From DATEPR01 sp963780635 (GTDB taxonomy: Bacteria; Actinomycetota; Actinomycetes; Mycobacteriales; Pseudonocardiaceae), in the NCBI GenBank assembly GCA_963780635.1, contig CAWACW010000024.1:199828-263827 (forward strand): a stretch of DNA of 64,000 bases. The letters run 5' to 3'. The position numbers and the translations under genes were made by a program. Position 1 is the stretch's first letter. Each line of letters starts with the position of its first letter. The notes under the pieces were generated by a model. The model was not told where the DNA came from. It did no database searches and saw nothing but the letters and a program-made list of their open reading frames with translations. Below are positions 35,086 through 44,042 of the stretch, piece after piece.

Positions 35086-35527
35086 GTCGGCACGGCGGGC
35101 CTGGCGGCCCGTCTTGCGTTCGTTCGCTTGTGGCACCCCGACTCTGAGTGGTGGCACGGAGGTCAGTGCCGCGTCAAGGCCGGCTTCGCCGTGCCTTCGC
35201 CGTCGCTTGGCCGTCGCTTCGCGATTTCGCCCCTGGCGCATCTCACTCTGGACCCGGTACAGACCTCCGCGCGATCTGCTTCGTGCCGGGGTTGGGGGGA
35301 GCGGTGTGGTTGCCGTTCTTGTTGTCTCGTTGCCGGGCGGCGGTTGGGGCGTTGCCGGACTGGTCTCGCGCTGAGTTCGGGGTGGCTCGCCGGGCTGGCG
35401 GTCGTCCGGGTCATCGGGCTGCTCGGGTTGTGTTGGGCCGGCATGCCGGCTGGCTGTCGGCTCGTTCGGGTGTGCCTGCTGGCGGTGTCGTGCTTCGGAT
35501 GGCGGTCCCCGCTTGCCGCCGTCGCGC
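35086..35527. other. non-coding stretch after array C
   Basis: About 440 bp with no credible gene, repeat or terminator that I can see; GC is slightly lower and short GCCGTCGC motifs recur. Confidence 0.5.
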
Positions 35528-35962
35528 CTAGCCCGGCATCAGGCGGCGGCGTTCTATCGCCAGGCACTTGTCCATGATCACGTCCAAGCCGGCGGCATCC
35601 GCCAGCTCCGCAGCCTGGACGTCGATCACGCCCAGCTGTAGCCACAGTGCCCCCGCCCCCGCCCGCACGGCCTGTTCCGCTATCTCGCGCACGAACCGCG
35701 GTCGCCGGAACACGTCGACCACGTCCACCTGCTCGGGCACGTCCGCCAGGCTCGGGTACACCCGCAGACCGAACAACTCTGTGATCTCCGGATTCACCGG
35801 GAACACGCGCAGCCCACTCCGGTGCAGGTACGCCGCTACTCCGTGACTCGGCCGGCCTGGGCTCGGGCTGGCGCCGATGACGGCTACGGTCCGTGCGCCG
35901 GTCACGACCCTGTTGATCACTTCAGGGTCATGCCAGCGGGTCGGCACGTGCTCGGTGGTCAC
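35528..35962 (-). CDS. CoA-binding (YccU-type) Rossmann protein
   Basis: A 144-aa single-domain protein of the CoA-binding family. The nucleotide loop is VAVIGASPSPGRPSHGV (~26-42), followed by YPSLADVP and VDVVDVFRRP. The conserved MDKCLAIE near the C-terminus includes the family Cys. Such stand-alone domains may sense acyl-CoA; the role is not established. The ATG start is standard. Confidence 0.88.
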   Translation of the reverse strand: MTTEHVPTRWHDPEVINRVVTGARTVAVIGASPSPGRPSHGVAAYLHRSGLRVFPVNPEITELFGLRVYPSLADVPEQVDVVDVFRRPRFVREIAEQAVRAGAGALWLQLGVIDVQAAELADAAGLDVIMDKCLAIERRRLMPG

Positions 35963-36040
35963 CGGATCGAGTCTGCCTGTTCATCTGGCATCCCGCTGCC
36001 GGGGAAGTAGCGACTCTCGAACGGCGTACGCTCTCAGAAC

Positions 36041-36820
36041 GTGGGTCCTCGCGCCTTGCTGAAGGAGATCGTCTATAGCTGCTACGAGTCTCTGTTGACT
36101 CGACAGCTTGTTGGCGCTCAACGGCCGAGACACGTCGGGATCATGCTGGACGGCAACCGTCGCTGGGCCCGTGAAGCCGGGTTCACCGATGTCAGTGCCG
36201 GACATCGCGCGGGTGCCGCCAAGATCGCTGATCTGCTGAGCTGGTGCCTTGAGGCCAACGTCCAGGTCGTGACGATGTGGCTGCTGTCCACCGACAACCT
36301 CAACCGGCCGGACAGCGAGATCGGTCCGCTCCTGGAGATCATCACCGAGGTCGTCGACGAGCTCGCGGCCCCCGGCGCACCCTGGCAGGTGCGCATCGTC
36401 GGCACGCTCGACGTCCTGCCAGTCGAAACAGCGACCCGCCTGTCCGCCGCCGCCGGGCGCACCGCGGGCCGGTCGGGCATGGAGGTCAACGTCGCCGTCG
36501 GCTACGGCGGTCGGCAGGAGATCGCGGACGCGGTCCGCAAGCTCCTGCAACAACACGCGGAAGTGGGTACCTCGATCGAGGAACTCGCCGAAGTGCTGGA
36601 TGTCGACCACATTGCCGAGCATTTGTACACGTCTGGTCAACCTGACCCCGATCTGGTCATCCGCACATCGGGTGAACAACGGATGTCGGGATTTCTGTTG
36701 TGGCAGTCGGCGCATTCCGAGTTCTGGTTCTGCGAAGCCTACTGGCCCGATTTCCGCCGTGTCGACTTTCTACGCGCATTACGCGACTACGCGATTCGTC
36801 ACCGCCGGTTCGGCTCCTGA
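36041..36820 (+). CDS. cis-prenyltransferase, (E,Z)-FPP/UPP synthase type
   Basis: Z-type isoprenyl diphosphate synthase, 259 aa. The catalytic Asp motif HVGIMLDGNRRWA (~31-43), the LSTDN loop, and the C-terminal DLVIRTSGEQRMSGFLLWQSAHSE block are intact. It lies where Rv1086 (omega,E,Z-farnesyl diphosphate synthase) lies in mycobacteria, so it may make the short precursor for decaprenyl phosphate. Short- and long-chain members cannot be separated by eye. GTG at 36041; TACGCT eight bases upstream suggests a leaderless start. Confidence 0.92.
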   Translation: MGPRALLKEIVYSCYESLLTRQLVGAQRPRHVGIMLDGNRRWAREAGFTDVSAGHRAGAAKIADLLSWCLEANVQVVTMWLLSTDNLNRPDSEIGPLLEIITEVVDELAAPGAPWQVRIVGTLDVLPVETATRLSAAAGRTAGRSGMEVNVAVGYGGRQEIADAVRKLLQQHAEVGTSIEELAEVLDVDHIAEHLYTSGQPDPDLVIRTSGEQRMSGFLLWQSAHSEFWFCEAYWPDFRRVDFLRALRDYAIRHRRFGS

Positions 36821-37591
36821 ACCGATAACCGCGCACGACGTCGGGCAGGCTGTGATCGCGGTTGGGCCCATGTCCGAGCCCCGCCGCGGCACGGAGGTCG
36901 CGGTCAACGTGGGCGCCGCGACGAGCGACAGGGTGATGGCTGTCGCGGTGACAATGCCACCCTTCGTCGAGCACTTGCGCACTGGTTCAATGCCGGGCTA
37001 TCACGTTGACCGGACACTGTGTGACGCTGTGGCCTCGGCAGCGAGATTACCGGCGTCCCGTTCGTTGTGACATGTCAGCTGTCCCATTGTGTGACGCATT
37101 GGCGTGCAATGTCGCTCGTTCCAGTGTCGTTGTGCTACCCGATCTGCGAGCACGCTCCGCCAATGGTATGAATCGCGCCCCGATATCCGGGTGGCGGCTG
37201 CCGTGTCCACGGTGGCAGCCGGGCACACGGGACAGGGCTAAATTGTGACCTGGCCCACAGTAAATTTCTCATCTGCCTCTGACCAGGGGTTTCACCTCGG
37301 TGAACATGGTGAACTGACCGTGTGCGACCAGCCGCTACGGCGAACGGTGGGCGAATCACCTGTGTGGCTGCCTGCAGAGGTGGCCGAATCGCAGGTAGCT
37401 TGCGGACGACGGCTCACATCCTGTGCACCGTCCCGGGAGGCCCTGGTCGTGGCACGAAGCGCGAGGGGGCCGGCATCCGGCCCTCGTGGTCGGCAAGCCT
37501 GACGCCGGGAGGCGGAGGGAACCAACCAGCCAGGGTGATGCTCGGCCCAGCGAGGAGCGGGCGTGGTAGCCGCGTCCGCGAGGGAGTTGCC
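36821..37591. other. 771-bp gap upstream of phoH2, possible structured leader
   Basis: No gene has convincing support here. Short frames exist, including an export-like one on the minus strand (36779-36982). The last 270 bp are rich in GA/GGA stretches and repeated CGAATC motifs (CGAATCACC, CGAATCGCAGG), which might be a structured leader. I compared it with the c-di-AMP (ydaO) riboswitch and found only scattered matches. Confidence 0.4.
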
Positions 37592-39019
37592 GTGACTGCA
37601 CAGCGCCCTTCTCGGGGAACCGCCAGCCGTACCTCCGGCTCGGCACCAGGCGCCACCACGCGATCGACGGAAGTCGACAGGGAAAGCGAGGCCGCGCCAC
37701 AGCCCACCGTCCCGCCACAGCGCACCTACGTGCTGGACACGTCCGTGCTGCTGTCCGATCCCTGGGCGGTCAACAGGTTCGCCGAACATTCCGTGGTGCT
37801 GCCACTCGTGGTGATCAGCGAATTGGAGGCCAAGCGCAACCACCCCGAACTCGGCTGGTTCGCCCGGGAAGCCCTGCGGCTACTGGACGACCTGCGCCTG
37901 CAGCACGGCAGGCTGGACATACCGATTCCGATAGGCGACGCCGGTGGCACCCTGCACGTCGAGCTGAACCACTCCGACCAGCAGGTATTGCCCGCCGGCT
38001 TCCGCGCCGAGGCGAACGACGCCCGCATCCTCGCGTGCTCCCTCAACCTGGCCGCGGAGGGTCCTGACGTGACGCTGGTCACGAAGGACATTCCGCTGCG
38101 GGTCAAGGCGGCCGCGGTCGGCCTGGCCGCGGACGAGTACCGCGCCCAGGACGTCGTGCCCTCGGGCTGGACCGGCATGGCGGATGTGGAGATGTCGCAG
38201 TCCGCGGTGGACCAGCTCTACAAGGACGGCGGGATCGACCCGATCGCCTTCGAGCTGGACCACGTCGCCGAGATGCCCTGCCACACCGGTCTGCGGATGC
38301 TCGCAGGCACCGCGAGCGCGCTGGGCCGGGTCACCACGGACAAGCAGGTCAAGCTGGTCCGCGGCGACCGCGAGGCGTTCGGGCTGCGCGGCCGGTCGGC
38401 CGAGCAGCGCATCGCCCTGGACGTCCTCCTGGACCCCGAGATCGGCATCGTGTCCCTGGGTGGCCGGGCCGGTACCGGCAAGTCCGCCCTGGCCCTGTGC
38501 GCGGGCCTGGAGGCCGTCCTGGAACGCGGCCAGCACCGGAAGGTCGTGGTCTTCCGGCCGGTGTACGCGGTCGGCGGCCAGGAACTGGGCTACCTGCCCG
38601 GTTCGGAGTCCGAGAAGATGCAGCCGTGGGCCCAGGCCGTCTTCGACACGCTGGGCGCGCTGGTGAGCGAGAGCGTGCTGGACGAGGTCACCAGCCGGGG
38701 CATGCTGGAAGTCCTGCCGCTCACGCACATCCGTGGCCGGTCGCTGCACGACTCCTACGTGATCGTGGACGAGGCGCAGTCGCTGGAGCGCAACGTCCTG
38801 CTCACGGTGCTGTCGCGGCTGGGCACCGGTTCGCGCGTCGTGCTCACGCACGACGTGGCACAGCGGGACAACCTGCGGGTCGGCCGGCACGACGGTGTGG
38901 CGGCCGTGATCGAGAAGCTCAAGGGCCACCCGCTGTTCGCGCACATCACGCTGACCCGCTCCGAGCGCTCGCCGATCGCGGCGCTGGTCACCGAGGTGTT
39001 GGAGGACTACGCGCAGTAG
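37592..39019 (+). CDS. phoH2: PhoH2: PIN domain plus PhoH ATPase
   Basis: A 475-aa RNA helicase/ribonuclease of the PhoH2 type. The first ~40 residues are basic and disordered. The PIN nuclease domain begins YVLDTSVLLSDP (D49) and the PhoH ATPase domain has Walker A GRAGTGKSA (~290-298) and Walker B VIVDEAQS. GTG 37592 follows GAGGGAG by about seven bases. It corresponds to Rv1095. A second, closely related PhoH2 lies at 61.2-62.5 kb in the anomalous right segment. Confidence 0.93.
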   Translation: MTAQRPSRGTASRTSGSAPGATTRSTEVDRESEAAPQPTVPPQRTYVLDTSVLLSDPWAVNRFAEHSVVLPLVVISELEAKRNHPELGWFAREALRLLDDLRLQHGRLDIPIPIGDAGGTLHVELNHSDQQVLPAGFRAEANDARILACSLNLAAEGPDVTLVTKDIPLRVKAAAVGLAADEYRAQDVVPSGWTGMADVEMSQSAVDQLYKDGGIDPIAFELDHVAEMPCHTGLRMLAGTASALGRVTTDKQVKLVRGDREAFGLRGRSAEQRIALDVLLDPEIGIVSLGGRAGTGKSALALCAGLEAVLERGQHRKVVVFRPVYAVGGQELGYLPGSESEKMQPWAQAVFDTLGALVSESVLDEVTSRGMLEVLPLTHIRGRSLHDSYVIVDEAQSLERNVLLTVLSRLGTGSRVVLTHDVAQRDNLRVGRHDGVAAVIEKLKGHPLFAHITLTRSERSPIAALVTEVLEDYAQ

Positions 39020-39031
39020 TGCGGACGACCT

Positions 39032-39060
39032 CGCGGAGGGCGCCTCGTGCGCCCTCCGCG
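39032..39060. terminator. bidirectional terminator, 12-bp perfect stem
   Basis: CGCGGAGGGCGC and its complement flank the loop CTCGT between phoH2 and the convergent ABC permease gene. Confidence 0.85.
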
Positions 39061-39065
39061 GTTCG

Positions 39066-39917
39066 TCAGTCGACGGCCCGCCGCATGAAGCCCCAGATGC
39101 CGATGCCGCCGAAGATCAGCAACGCCAGGAAACCGGCCGGAATGTCGATCCACAGCGGAATCGAGGGCACCCCCGGCACCAGCACCGCCCGCATCGCCTC
39201 GCTGGTGTAGGTCAGCGGGTTGAACGCGCAGAACACCTGGAACCAGCGCAGCGTGCTCAGGCCGCGCCACGGGAACTGCGTGCAGCCGGTGAACATCAGC
39301 GGCGTGAGGATCACCGCGAACATGATGTTGATCCGGCGCGGCGTCACGAGGGTGCCGATCGTCATGCCGATCGCGGCGCCGACCAGTGAACCCAGCACGA
39401 TGATGCCGAACACCGCGGGCAGCTTGCTGGCCGGCCAGGACACGGTCGGCAGCAGCGCGAGGCCCACCGGCACCATCAGCACCGCCGCGATGATGCCGCG
39501 CAGCGCGCCGAACACCATCTTCTCCACCGCGACCCACGGCACCGGCATCGGCGCGAGCAGCCGGTCCTCGATCTCGCGGGTGAACGAGAAGTCCATGATC
39601 AGCGGCATCGTGGTGTTCTGCAGGCCGCCGAGGAAGCCGTTCAGGGCCACGATGCCCGCCATCAGGATCGGCGCGAACGCGGCGCTGTTCACGTAGCCGA
39701 GGCCGCCCAGCACCTTGCCGAAGATGAACAGCATGAAGAACGGCTGGATGACGACCTGCGCCAGGAACGGCAGCAGCTCGCGGCCGGTGACGAAGACGTC
39801 CCGCCACAGCACGGAACCGAACGTCCGCAGCGAGACGAACATCCCCGAGGACGGCAGGGCGTCGATGTCCGGCCCGGTGCCCGGCGAGCTCGGCGCTCGG
39901 GTGGTGGTGGCGGTCAT
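39066..39917 (-). CDS. ABC-2 type permease (DrrB-like)
   Basis: The membrane subunit of an ABC exporter, 283 aa with six probable helices and the ABC-2 signature region. It overlaps the ATPase gene by four bases (ATGA), so the two are coexpressed and form one transporter. The family exports antibiotics, lipids or glycopeptidolipids; no substrate clue is present. Confidence 0.9.
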   Translation of the reverse strand: MTATTTRAPSSPGTGPDIDALPSSGMFVSLRTFGSVLWRDVFVTGRELLPFLAQVVIQPFFMLFIFGKVLGGLGYVNSAAFAPILMAGIVALNGFLGGLQNTTMPLIMDFSFTREIEDRLLAPMPVPWVAVEKMVFGALRGIIAAVLMVPVGLALLPTVSWPASKLPAVFGIIVLGSLVGAAIGMTIGTLVTPRRINIMFAVILTPLMFTGCTQFPWRGLSTLRWFQVFCAFNPLTYTSEAMRAVLVPGVPSIPLWIDIPAGFLALLIFGGIGIWGFMRRAVD

Positions 39918-40975
39918 CGCAACTCCCGTCCGGTCAGGTGGATGAAGACGTCCTCAAGGCTGGGCGTGCCGATGGACAGATCCCGCACCGCGCAACCGAG
40001 GTCGCCCAGCGCGGTCAGGACCGGCGGCAGGGCCACCGCCGGCTCGGCGGAGGTGTAGAGGCGGAAGCTGCCGGTGCCCGCCGGCGGCGCACCCCCGGGT
40101 GGCATACCGCCGGGTGGCATACCGGGCATCCCGGGCGGCATGCCCGGTGGCATGCCTGCGGGTGGGCCGCCCGCGGTGAGCCGTTCGACCCGCTCGATGC
40201 CGTCGATCCGGGACAGCCGCTCGGTGACCAGGTCCGCGGCGATGTCACCGAGGTCGACGGAGACCGTGAGCGTCGTGCTGCCTGGCAGGCCCTTGGTCAG
40301 CGCCTCCGGTGTGTCCAGCGCGAGCAGCTTGCCGTGGTCCACGATGCCGACGCGGTCGCACAGTTTGGCGGCCTCGTCCATGTCGTGCGTGGTCAGCACG
40401 ACCGTCACGCCGTCCTCGTGCAGCTCGGCGACCCGCTCGTGCACGAACAGCCGGGCCTGTGGGTCCAGGCCGGTGGACGGCTCGTCCAGGAACATCACCT
40501 TCGGCTTGTGCATCAGCGCGCGGGCGATCATCACCCGCTGCGCCTGCCCACCGGACACGAAGTCGACCCGGGCGGTCGCCTGCTTGGCCAGACCCATCCG
40601 CTCCAGGATCTCGTCCGCCAGCCGGTTGCGTTCCGCCCGGCCCACACCGTGGTAGGCAGCGTGGAACAGCAGGTTCTGCCGAATGTTGAGCGACCGGTCG
40701 AGGTTGTTGCGCTGCGGCACCACGGCCAGCAGCTGCCGGGCCCGCTTCGCGTCCGACCGGACGTCGACACCACACACCGTCGCCTTGCCCGACGTGGCTC
40801 GGACCCGCGTGGTCAGCACGCCGACCGTGGTGGTCTTCCCGGCACCGTTGGGACCGAGCAGGCCGAACACTTCGCCGGACCGCACGCTGAAACTGAGCTC
40901 GTCCACGGCGGCGGGCGCTCCCCGCCGGTACCGCTTCACCAGGTCCGATACGACAACTGTGTCCTTCACGCGCAC
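39914..40975 (-). CDS. ABC transporter ATPase (DrrA-like) with MPPG-repeat insert
   Basis: A 353-aa ATPase: Walker A GPNGAGKTT (~38-46), signature VSGGQAQR (~140-147), Walker B VMFLDEP and a switch His in LTTHDMDEAAK. The C-terminal DrrA-type domain contains an unusual Pro/Met/Gly tract (~275-308) of MPPG/MPGM repeats, absent from typical relatives as I know them. It is probably a flexible loop. Upstream lies only a short gap to guaB1. Confidence 0.92.
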   Translation of the reverse strand: MRVKDTVVVSDLVKRYRRGAPAAVDELSFSVRSGEVFGLLGPNGAGKTTTVGVLTTRVRATSGKATVCGVDVRSDAKRARQLLAVVPQRNNLDRSLNIRQNLLFHAAYHGVGRAERNRLADEILERMGLAKQATARVDFVSGGQAQRVMIARALMHKPKVMFLDEPSTGLDPQARLFVHERVAELHEDGVTVVLTTHDMDEAAKLCDRVGIVDHGKLLALDTPEALTKGLPGSTTLTVSVDLGDIAADLVTERLSRIDGIERVERLTAGGPPAGMPPGMPPGMPGMPPGGMPPGGAPPAGTGSFRLYTSAEPAVALPPVLTALGDLGCAVRDLSIGTPSLEDVFIHLTGRELR

Positions 40976-41013
40976 AGCCTAATTGTCGACCCCCACCTTT
41001 CCGCAGGTCTTTG

Positions 41014-42453
41014 TCACCATCCGCCGGGCAGCGGTCTGCCCTCAGCGAACCCCGCCGCCGACTGCACGCCCAGCACAGCGCGCTCATGGAACGACTCCAG
41101 GTCCGGCGCCCCCGCGTAGGTGCAGGCAGACCGGACGCCCGAGCAGATCTCGTCCAGCAGATCCTCGACGCCCGGCCGGGCCGGGTCCAGCCGCATCCGT
41201 GAGGACGAGATGCCCTCCTCGAACAGCGCCTTGCGGGCCCGGTCGAACGCGCTGTCGCCGCGGGTCCGCGCGGTCACGGCCCGCTTGGACGCCATGCCGA
41301 ACGACTCCTTGTAGAGGTTGCCGTGCTCGTCGCGGTGCAGGTCGCCGGGCGACTCGTAGGTGCCCGCGAACCACGAGCCGACCATCGCGGCCGACGCCCC
41401 CGCGGCCAGTGCCAGCGCCACGTCCCTCGGGTGCCGGACACCGCCGTCGGCCCAGACGTGTCTGCCCAGCCGGCGAGCCTCGGCCGCACACTCGGCGACC
41501 GCCGAGAACTGCGGCCTGCCGACGCCGGTCATCATCCGCGTGGTGCACATCGCGCCAGGGCCGACACCGACCTTGACCACGTCCGCACCGGCCTCGACCA
41601 GGTCCCGCACACCCTCGGCGGTCACCACGTTGCCCGCCACCAGCGGCACGCCCGGCGCGTGCTCGCGAACCGATCGCAGCGTGGTCAGCATCTTCTCCTG
41701 GTGGCCGTGCGCTGTGTCCACCACGAGCACGTCCACCCCGGCCTCGACCAGGTCCTTCGCCTTCGCGTCCACGTCACCGTTCACGCCGATCGCGGCGGCC
41801 ACCCGCAGCCTGCCCCGTGCGTCCACCGCCGGCCGGTACAGCTCGGCCCGCAGCGCTCCCAGCTCGGTGAGCACGCCGGCCAGCGTGCCGTCGGGGGCGA
41901 CGCCGAGCACGATCTGTTCCGGCCTGCCGTGCAGCGCGTCGAACACGGCCCGGGGCGCGGTGTCCAGCGGCAGCATCGGCACATCCGTCCGCAGCACGTC
42001 GCTGACCCGCGTGAACCGGTCGACGCCCGCGCAGTCCGCCTCGTCCACGACACCGACCGGGCGGCCCGCGTCGTCCACCACCGCGACCGCGCCGTGCGCC
42101 CGCTTGGGCAGCAGGTTCAGCACATCGGCCACGGAACCGGCAGGTGTCAGTACCAGCGGGGTGTCCCAGACGGTGTGCCGTTGCTTGACCCAGGTGACGA
42201 TCTCGGTCACCGCGGCCGTGTCCACGTCCTGCGGCAGGACCACCAGGCCACCACGCCGGGCCACGGTCTCGGCCATCCGCCGGCCGGCGACGGCGGTCAT
42301 GTTCGCCACCACCACCGGGATCGTCGCACCGGTGCCGTCTGCGGTCGTCAGGTCGACGCCGAACCTCGACTCGACGGCGGACCGCCGAGGTACGAGGAAC
42401 ACGTCGTCATAGGTCAGGTCGTAGCCGGGCCGATCGCCCTCGATGAAGCGCAC
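41014..42453 (-). CDS. guaB1: GuaB1-type GMP reductase with CBS domains
   Basis: IMPDH/GMPR-family TIM barrel, 479 aa. A pair of CBS domains (~95-205) is inserted in the barrel. The catalytic Cys lies in GPGAMCTTRMM (~304-314) and the nucleotide loops GGVRHP and GSWFAGTYES follow. Actinobacterial GuaB1 proteins have been shown to act as GMP reductases, returning GMP to IMP, with the CBS part giving nucleotide control. I use that name by family resemblance. Confidence 0.9.
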   Translation of the reverse strand: MRFIEGDRPGYDLTYDDVFLVPRRSAVESRFGVDLTTADGTGATIPVVVANMTAVAGRRMAETVARRGGLVVLPQDVDTAAVTEIVTWVKQRHTVWDTPLVLTPAGSVADVLNLLPKRAHGAVAVVDDAGRPVGVVDEADCAGVDRFTRVSDVLRTDVPMLPLDTAPRAVFDALHGRPEQIVLGVAPDGTLAGVLTELGALRAELYRPAVDARGRLRVAAAIGVNGDVDAKAKDLVEAGVDVLVVDTAHGHQEKMLTTLRSVREHAPGVPLVAGNVVTAEGVRDLVEAGADVVKVGVGPGAMCTTRMMTGVGRPQFSAVAECAAEARRLGRHVWADGGVRHPRDVALALAAGASAAMVGSWFAGTYESPGDLHRDEHGNLYKESFGMASKRAVTARTRGDSAFDRARKALFEEGISSSRMRLDPARPGVEDLLDEICSGVRSACTYAGAPDLESFHERAVLGVQSAAGFAEGRPLPGGW

Positions 42454-42512
42454 GGCTCACCAGACTACCTGGCCGGAGGCGGTGTCGGTGGGCGTCTCGC
42501 TGGACTGTCCTG

Positions 42513-44042
42513 TCAGGACGCCTGACCGGGCAGCATGCCGCGCACGGTGTCGATGGTGTCGGCGTCGGCCGCCTCCTTGTCCGGCCGGTACCGGACCACC
42601 CGGGCGAACCGCAGGGCGACCCCGCCCGGGTAACGCGTGCTGCCCTGCACGCCGTCCAGCGCGATCTCCACGACGAGTTCCGGGTGCAGATACACGGTCC
42701 AGTCGGTGCGGTGCGACTCGTGCTGGGGGAACTGCGCGGTCTGCCAGGCGAGCAGCTCGTCGGTCAGGCCCTTGAACGTCTTACCCACCATCACCGGCGG
42801 GCCGCCGTCCGGGTCGCGGGCGCCCAGGTGCAGGTTCGACAGGTAGCCGGTGCGCCTGCCGTGGCCCCACTCGGCGGCGAGCACGACCAGATCCAGCGTG
42901 TGCACCGGTTTGACCTTCTGCCAGGCCTTGCCGCGCCTGCCCGCCGCGTAGGGCGACGCCAGCGACTTCACGACGACGCCCTCGTGACCCGCGGCCAGTG
43001 CGTTCTCGAGGATCTCGGCCGCCTCTGTCGCGTTAGGACCGTGCCGGCCAGGGACGAGGTAGCCGCTCGCCGCCGTGTGCAGTGCGGTGGACCGTTCGCG
43101 CAATGGCGCATCCAGCAGGTCGACGCCATCCAGGTGCAGGCAGTCGAAGAAGTACGGGCGCAGCAACTCCTCGCGGGGCGCCGTCGCACCGAAGCGGCTC
43201 ATCGTCTCCTGGAACGGGCGCGGCCTGCCGTCCGGGTCGAGCGCGAGCGTCTCACCGTCCAGCACGACGGACCGCACCGGCAGGTCCTCGATCATCGCGA
43301 CCAGCTCCGGCACGCTCGCGGTGATCTCGCGCAGCGTGCGGGTGTAGACGTGGATGTCCTTGCCGTCCTTGTGTACCTGGATCCGGGCACCGTCCAGTTT
43401 GTACTCGACGGACACGTCCCCCAGCTCGCCGACGGCGGCGGCGACCGACTCGGCGGGGGAGGCCAGCATCGGCCGGACCGGGGTGCCCAGCGTCAGCCGG
43501 AACCGGCGCAGCCCCTCGATTCCCGTGGTGAGCGCTGTGCTCGCGGTGGCGGTCAGCGACCCGGACAGCATGAACGCGCGCCGGACGTCCTCGCCGGGCA
43601 CGCCGGCGGCGCGGGCCACGGCGTCCACCATCACGCCTTCCAGCGCGCCCTGGCGCAGTTCGCCGGTGAGCAGCCGGAACAGGAAGTCGTGCTCCGCCTT
43701 GGTGGCCCGGCCCAGCAGCCCGGACAGCACCTCGGTGCGGGCGGCGATCGATCCGGCACCGCTCTGTTGGGCCAATGCGGTGAGCGTGCCGTCCACCTCG
43801 GCCACCGTCAGGCCGGGCGTCGCGGCGGGCGTGACCTCGATCTTGACCAGGGTGCGCCAGCTGGTCCCGATCCGGCCCTGCCGGGGCTGGCCGACCAGGA
43901 AGCCGACCAGCGCGGGCACCTCGCTGACCACATCGGCAGCCCGCAGCGCGCCGGCCAGGGCGTCGATCTTGGCCAGCCGGGACCGGGTGGCCGCCACGGT
44001 GGCGGACGCGGTGACGACGTCCGAGAAGAGCACGTCACTCAT
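42513..44042 (-). CDS. ligB: ATP-dependent DNA ligase, LigB type
   Basis: A 509-aa ligase. The N-terminal DNA-binding domain covers ~1-185. The adenylation motif EYKLDGARIQVH has the nucleophile Lys at K215; motif III DGETLALD, motif IV GHEGVVVKSL and motif V AWQKVKP follow. The C-terminal OB domain ends at ~509. The layout matches mycobacterial LigB, a dispensable accessory ligase, rather than the NHEJ ligase LigD. Its start overlaps the MocR gene's stop (ATGAGTGA). Confidence 0.92.
   Translation of the reverse strand: MSDVLFSDVVTASATVAATRSRLAKIDALAGALRAADVVSEVPALVGFLVGQPRQGRIGTSWRTLVKIEVTPAATPGLTVAEVDGTLTALAQQSGAGSIAARTEVLSGLLGRATKAEHDFLFRLLTGELRQGALEGVMVDAVARAAGVPGEDVRRAFMLSGSLTATASTALTTGIEGLRRFRLTLGTPVRPMLASPAESVAAAVGELGDVSVEYKLDGARIQVHKDGKDIHVYTRTLREITASVPELVAMIEDLPVRSVVLDGETLALDPDGRPRPFQETMSRFGATAPREELLRPYFFDCLHLDGVDLLDAPLRERSTALHTAASGYLVPGRHGPNATEAAEILENALAAGHEGVVVKSLASPYAAGRRGKAWQKVKPVHTLDLVVLAAEWGHGRRTGYLSNLHLGARDPDGGPPVMVGKTFKGLTDELLAWQTAQFPQHESHRTDWTVYLHPELVVEIALDGVQGSTRYPGGVALRFARVVRYRPDKEAADADTIDTVRGMLPGQAS

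Noticed and set aside
36779..36982. 67-aa export-like minus-strand protein
   Set aside because: It starts with a signal-like stretch but is antisense to the end of the prenyltransferase gene, with no ribosome site or homologous pattern.
37320..37591. c-di-AMP (ydaO) or cobalamin riboswitch upstream of phoH2
   Set aside because: Only scattered short matches in the wrong order; no complete set of conserved segments.
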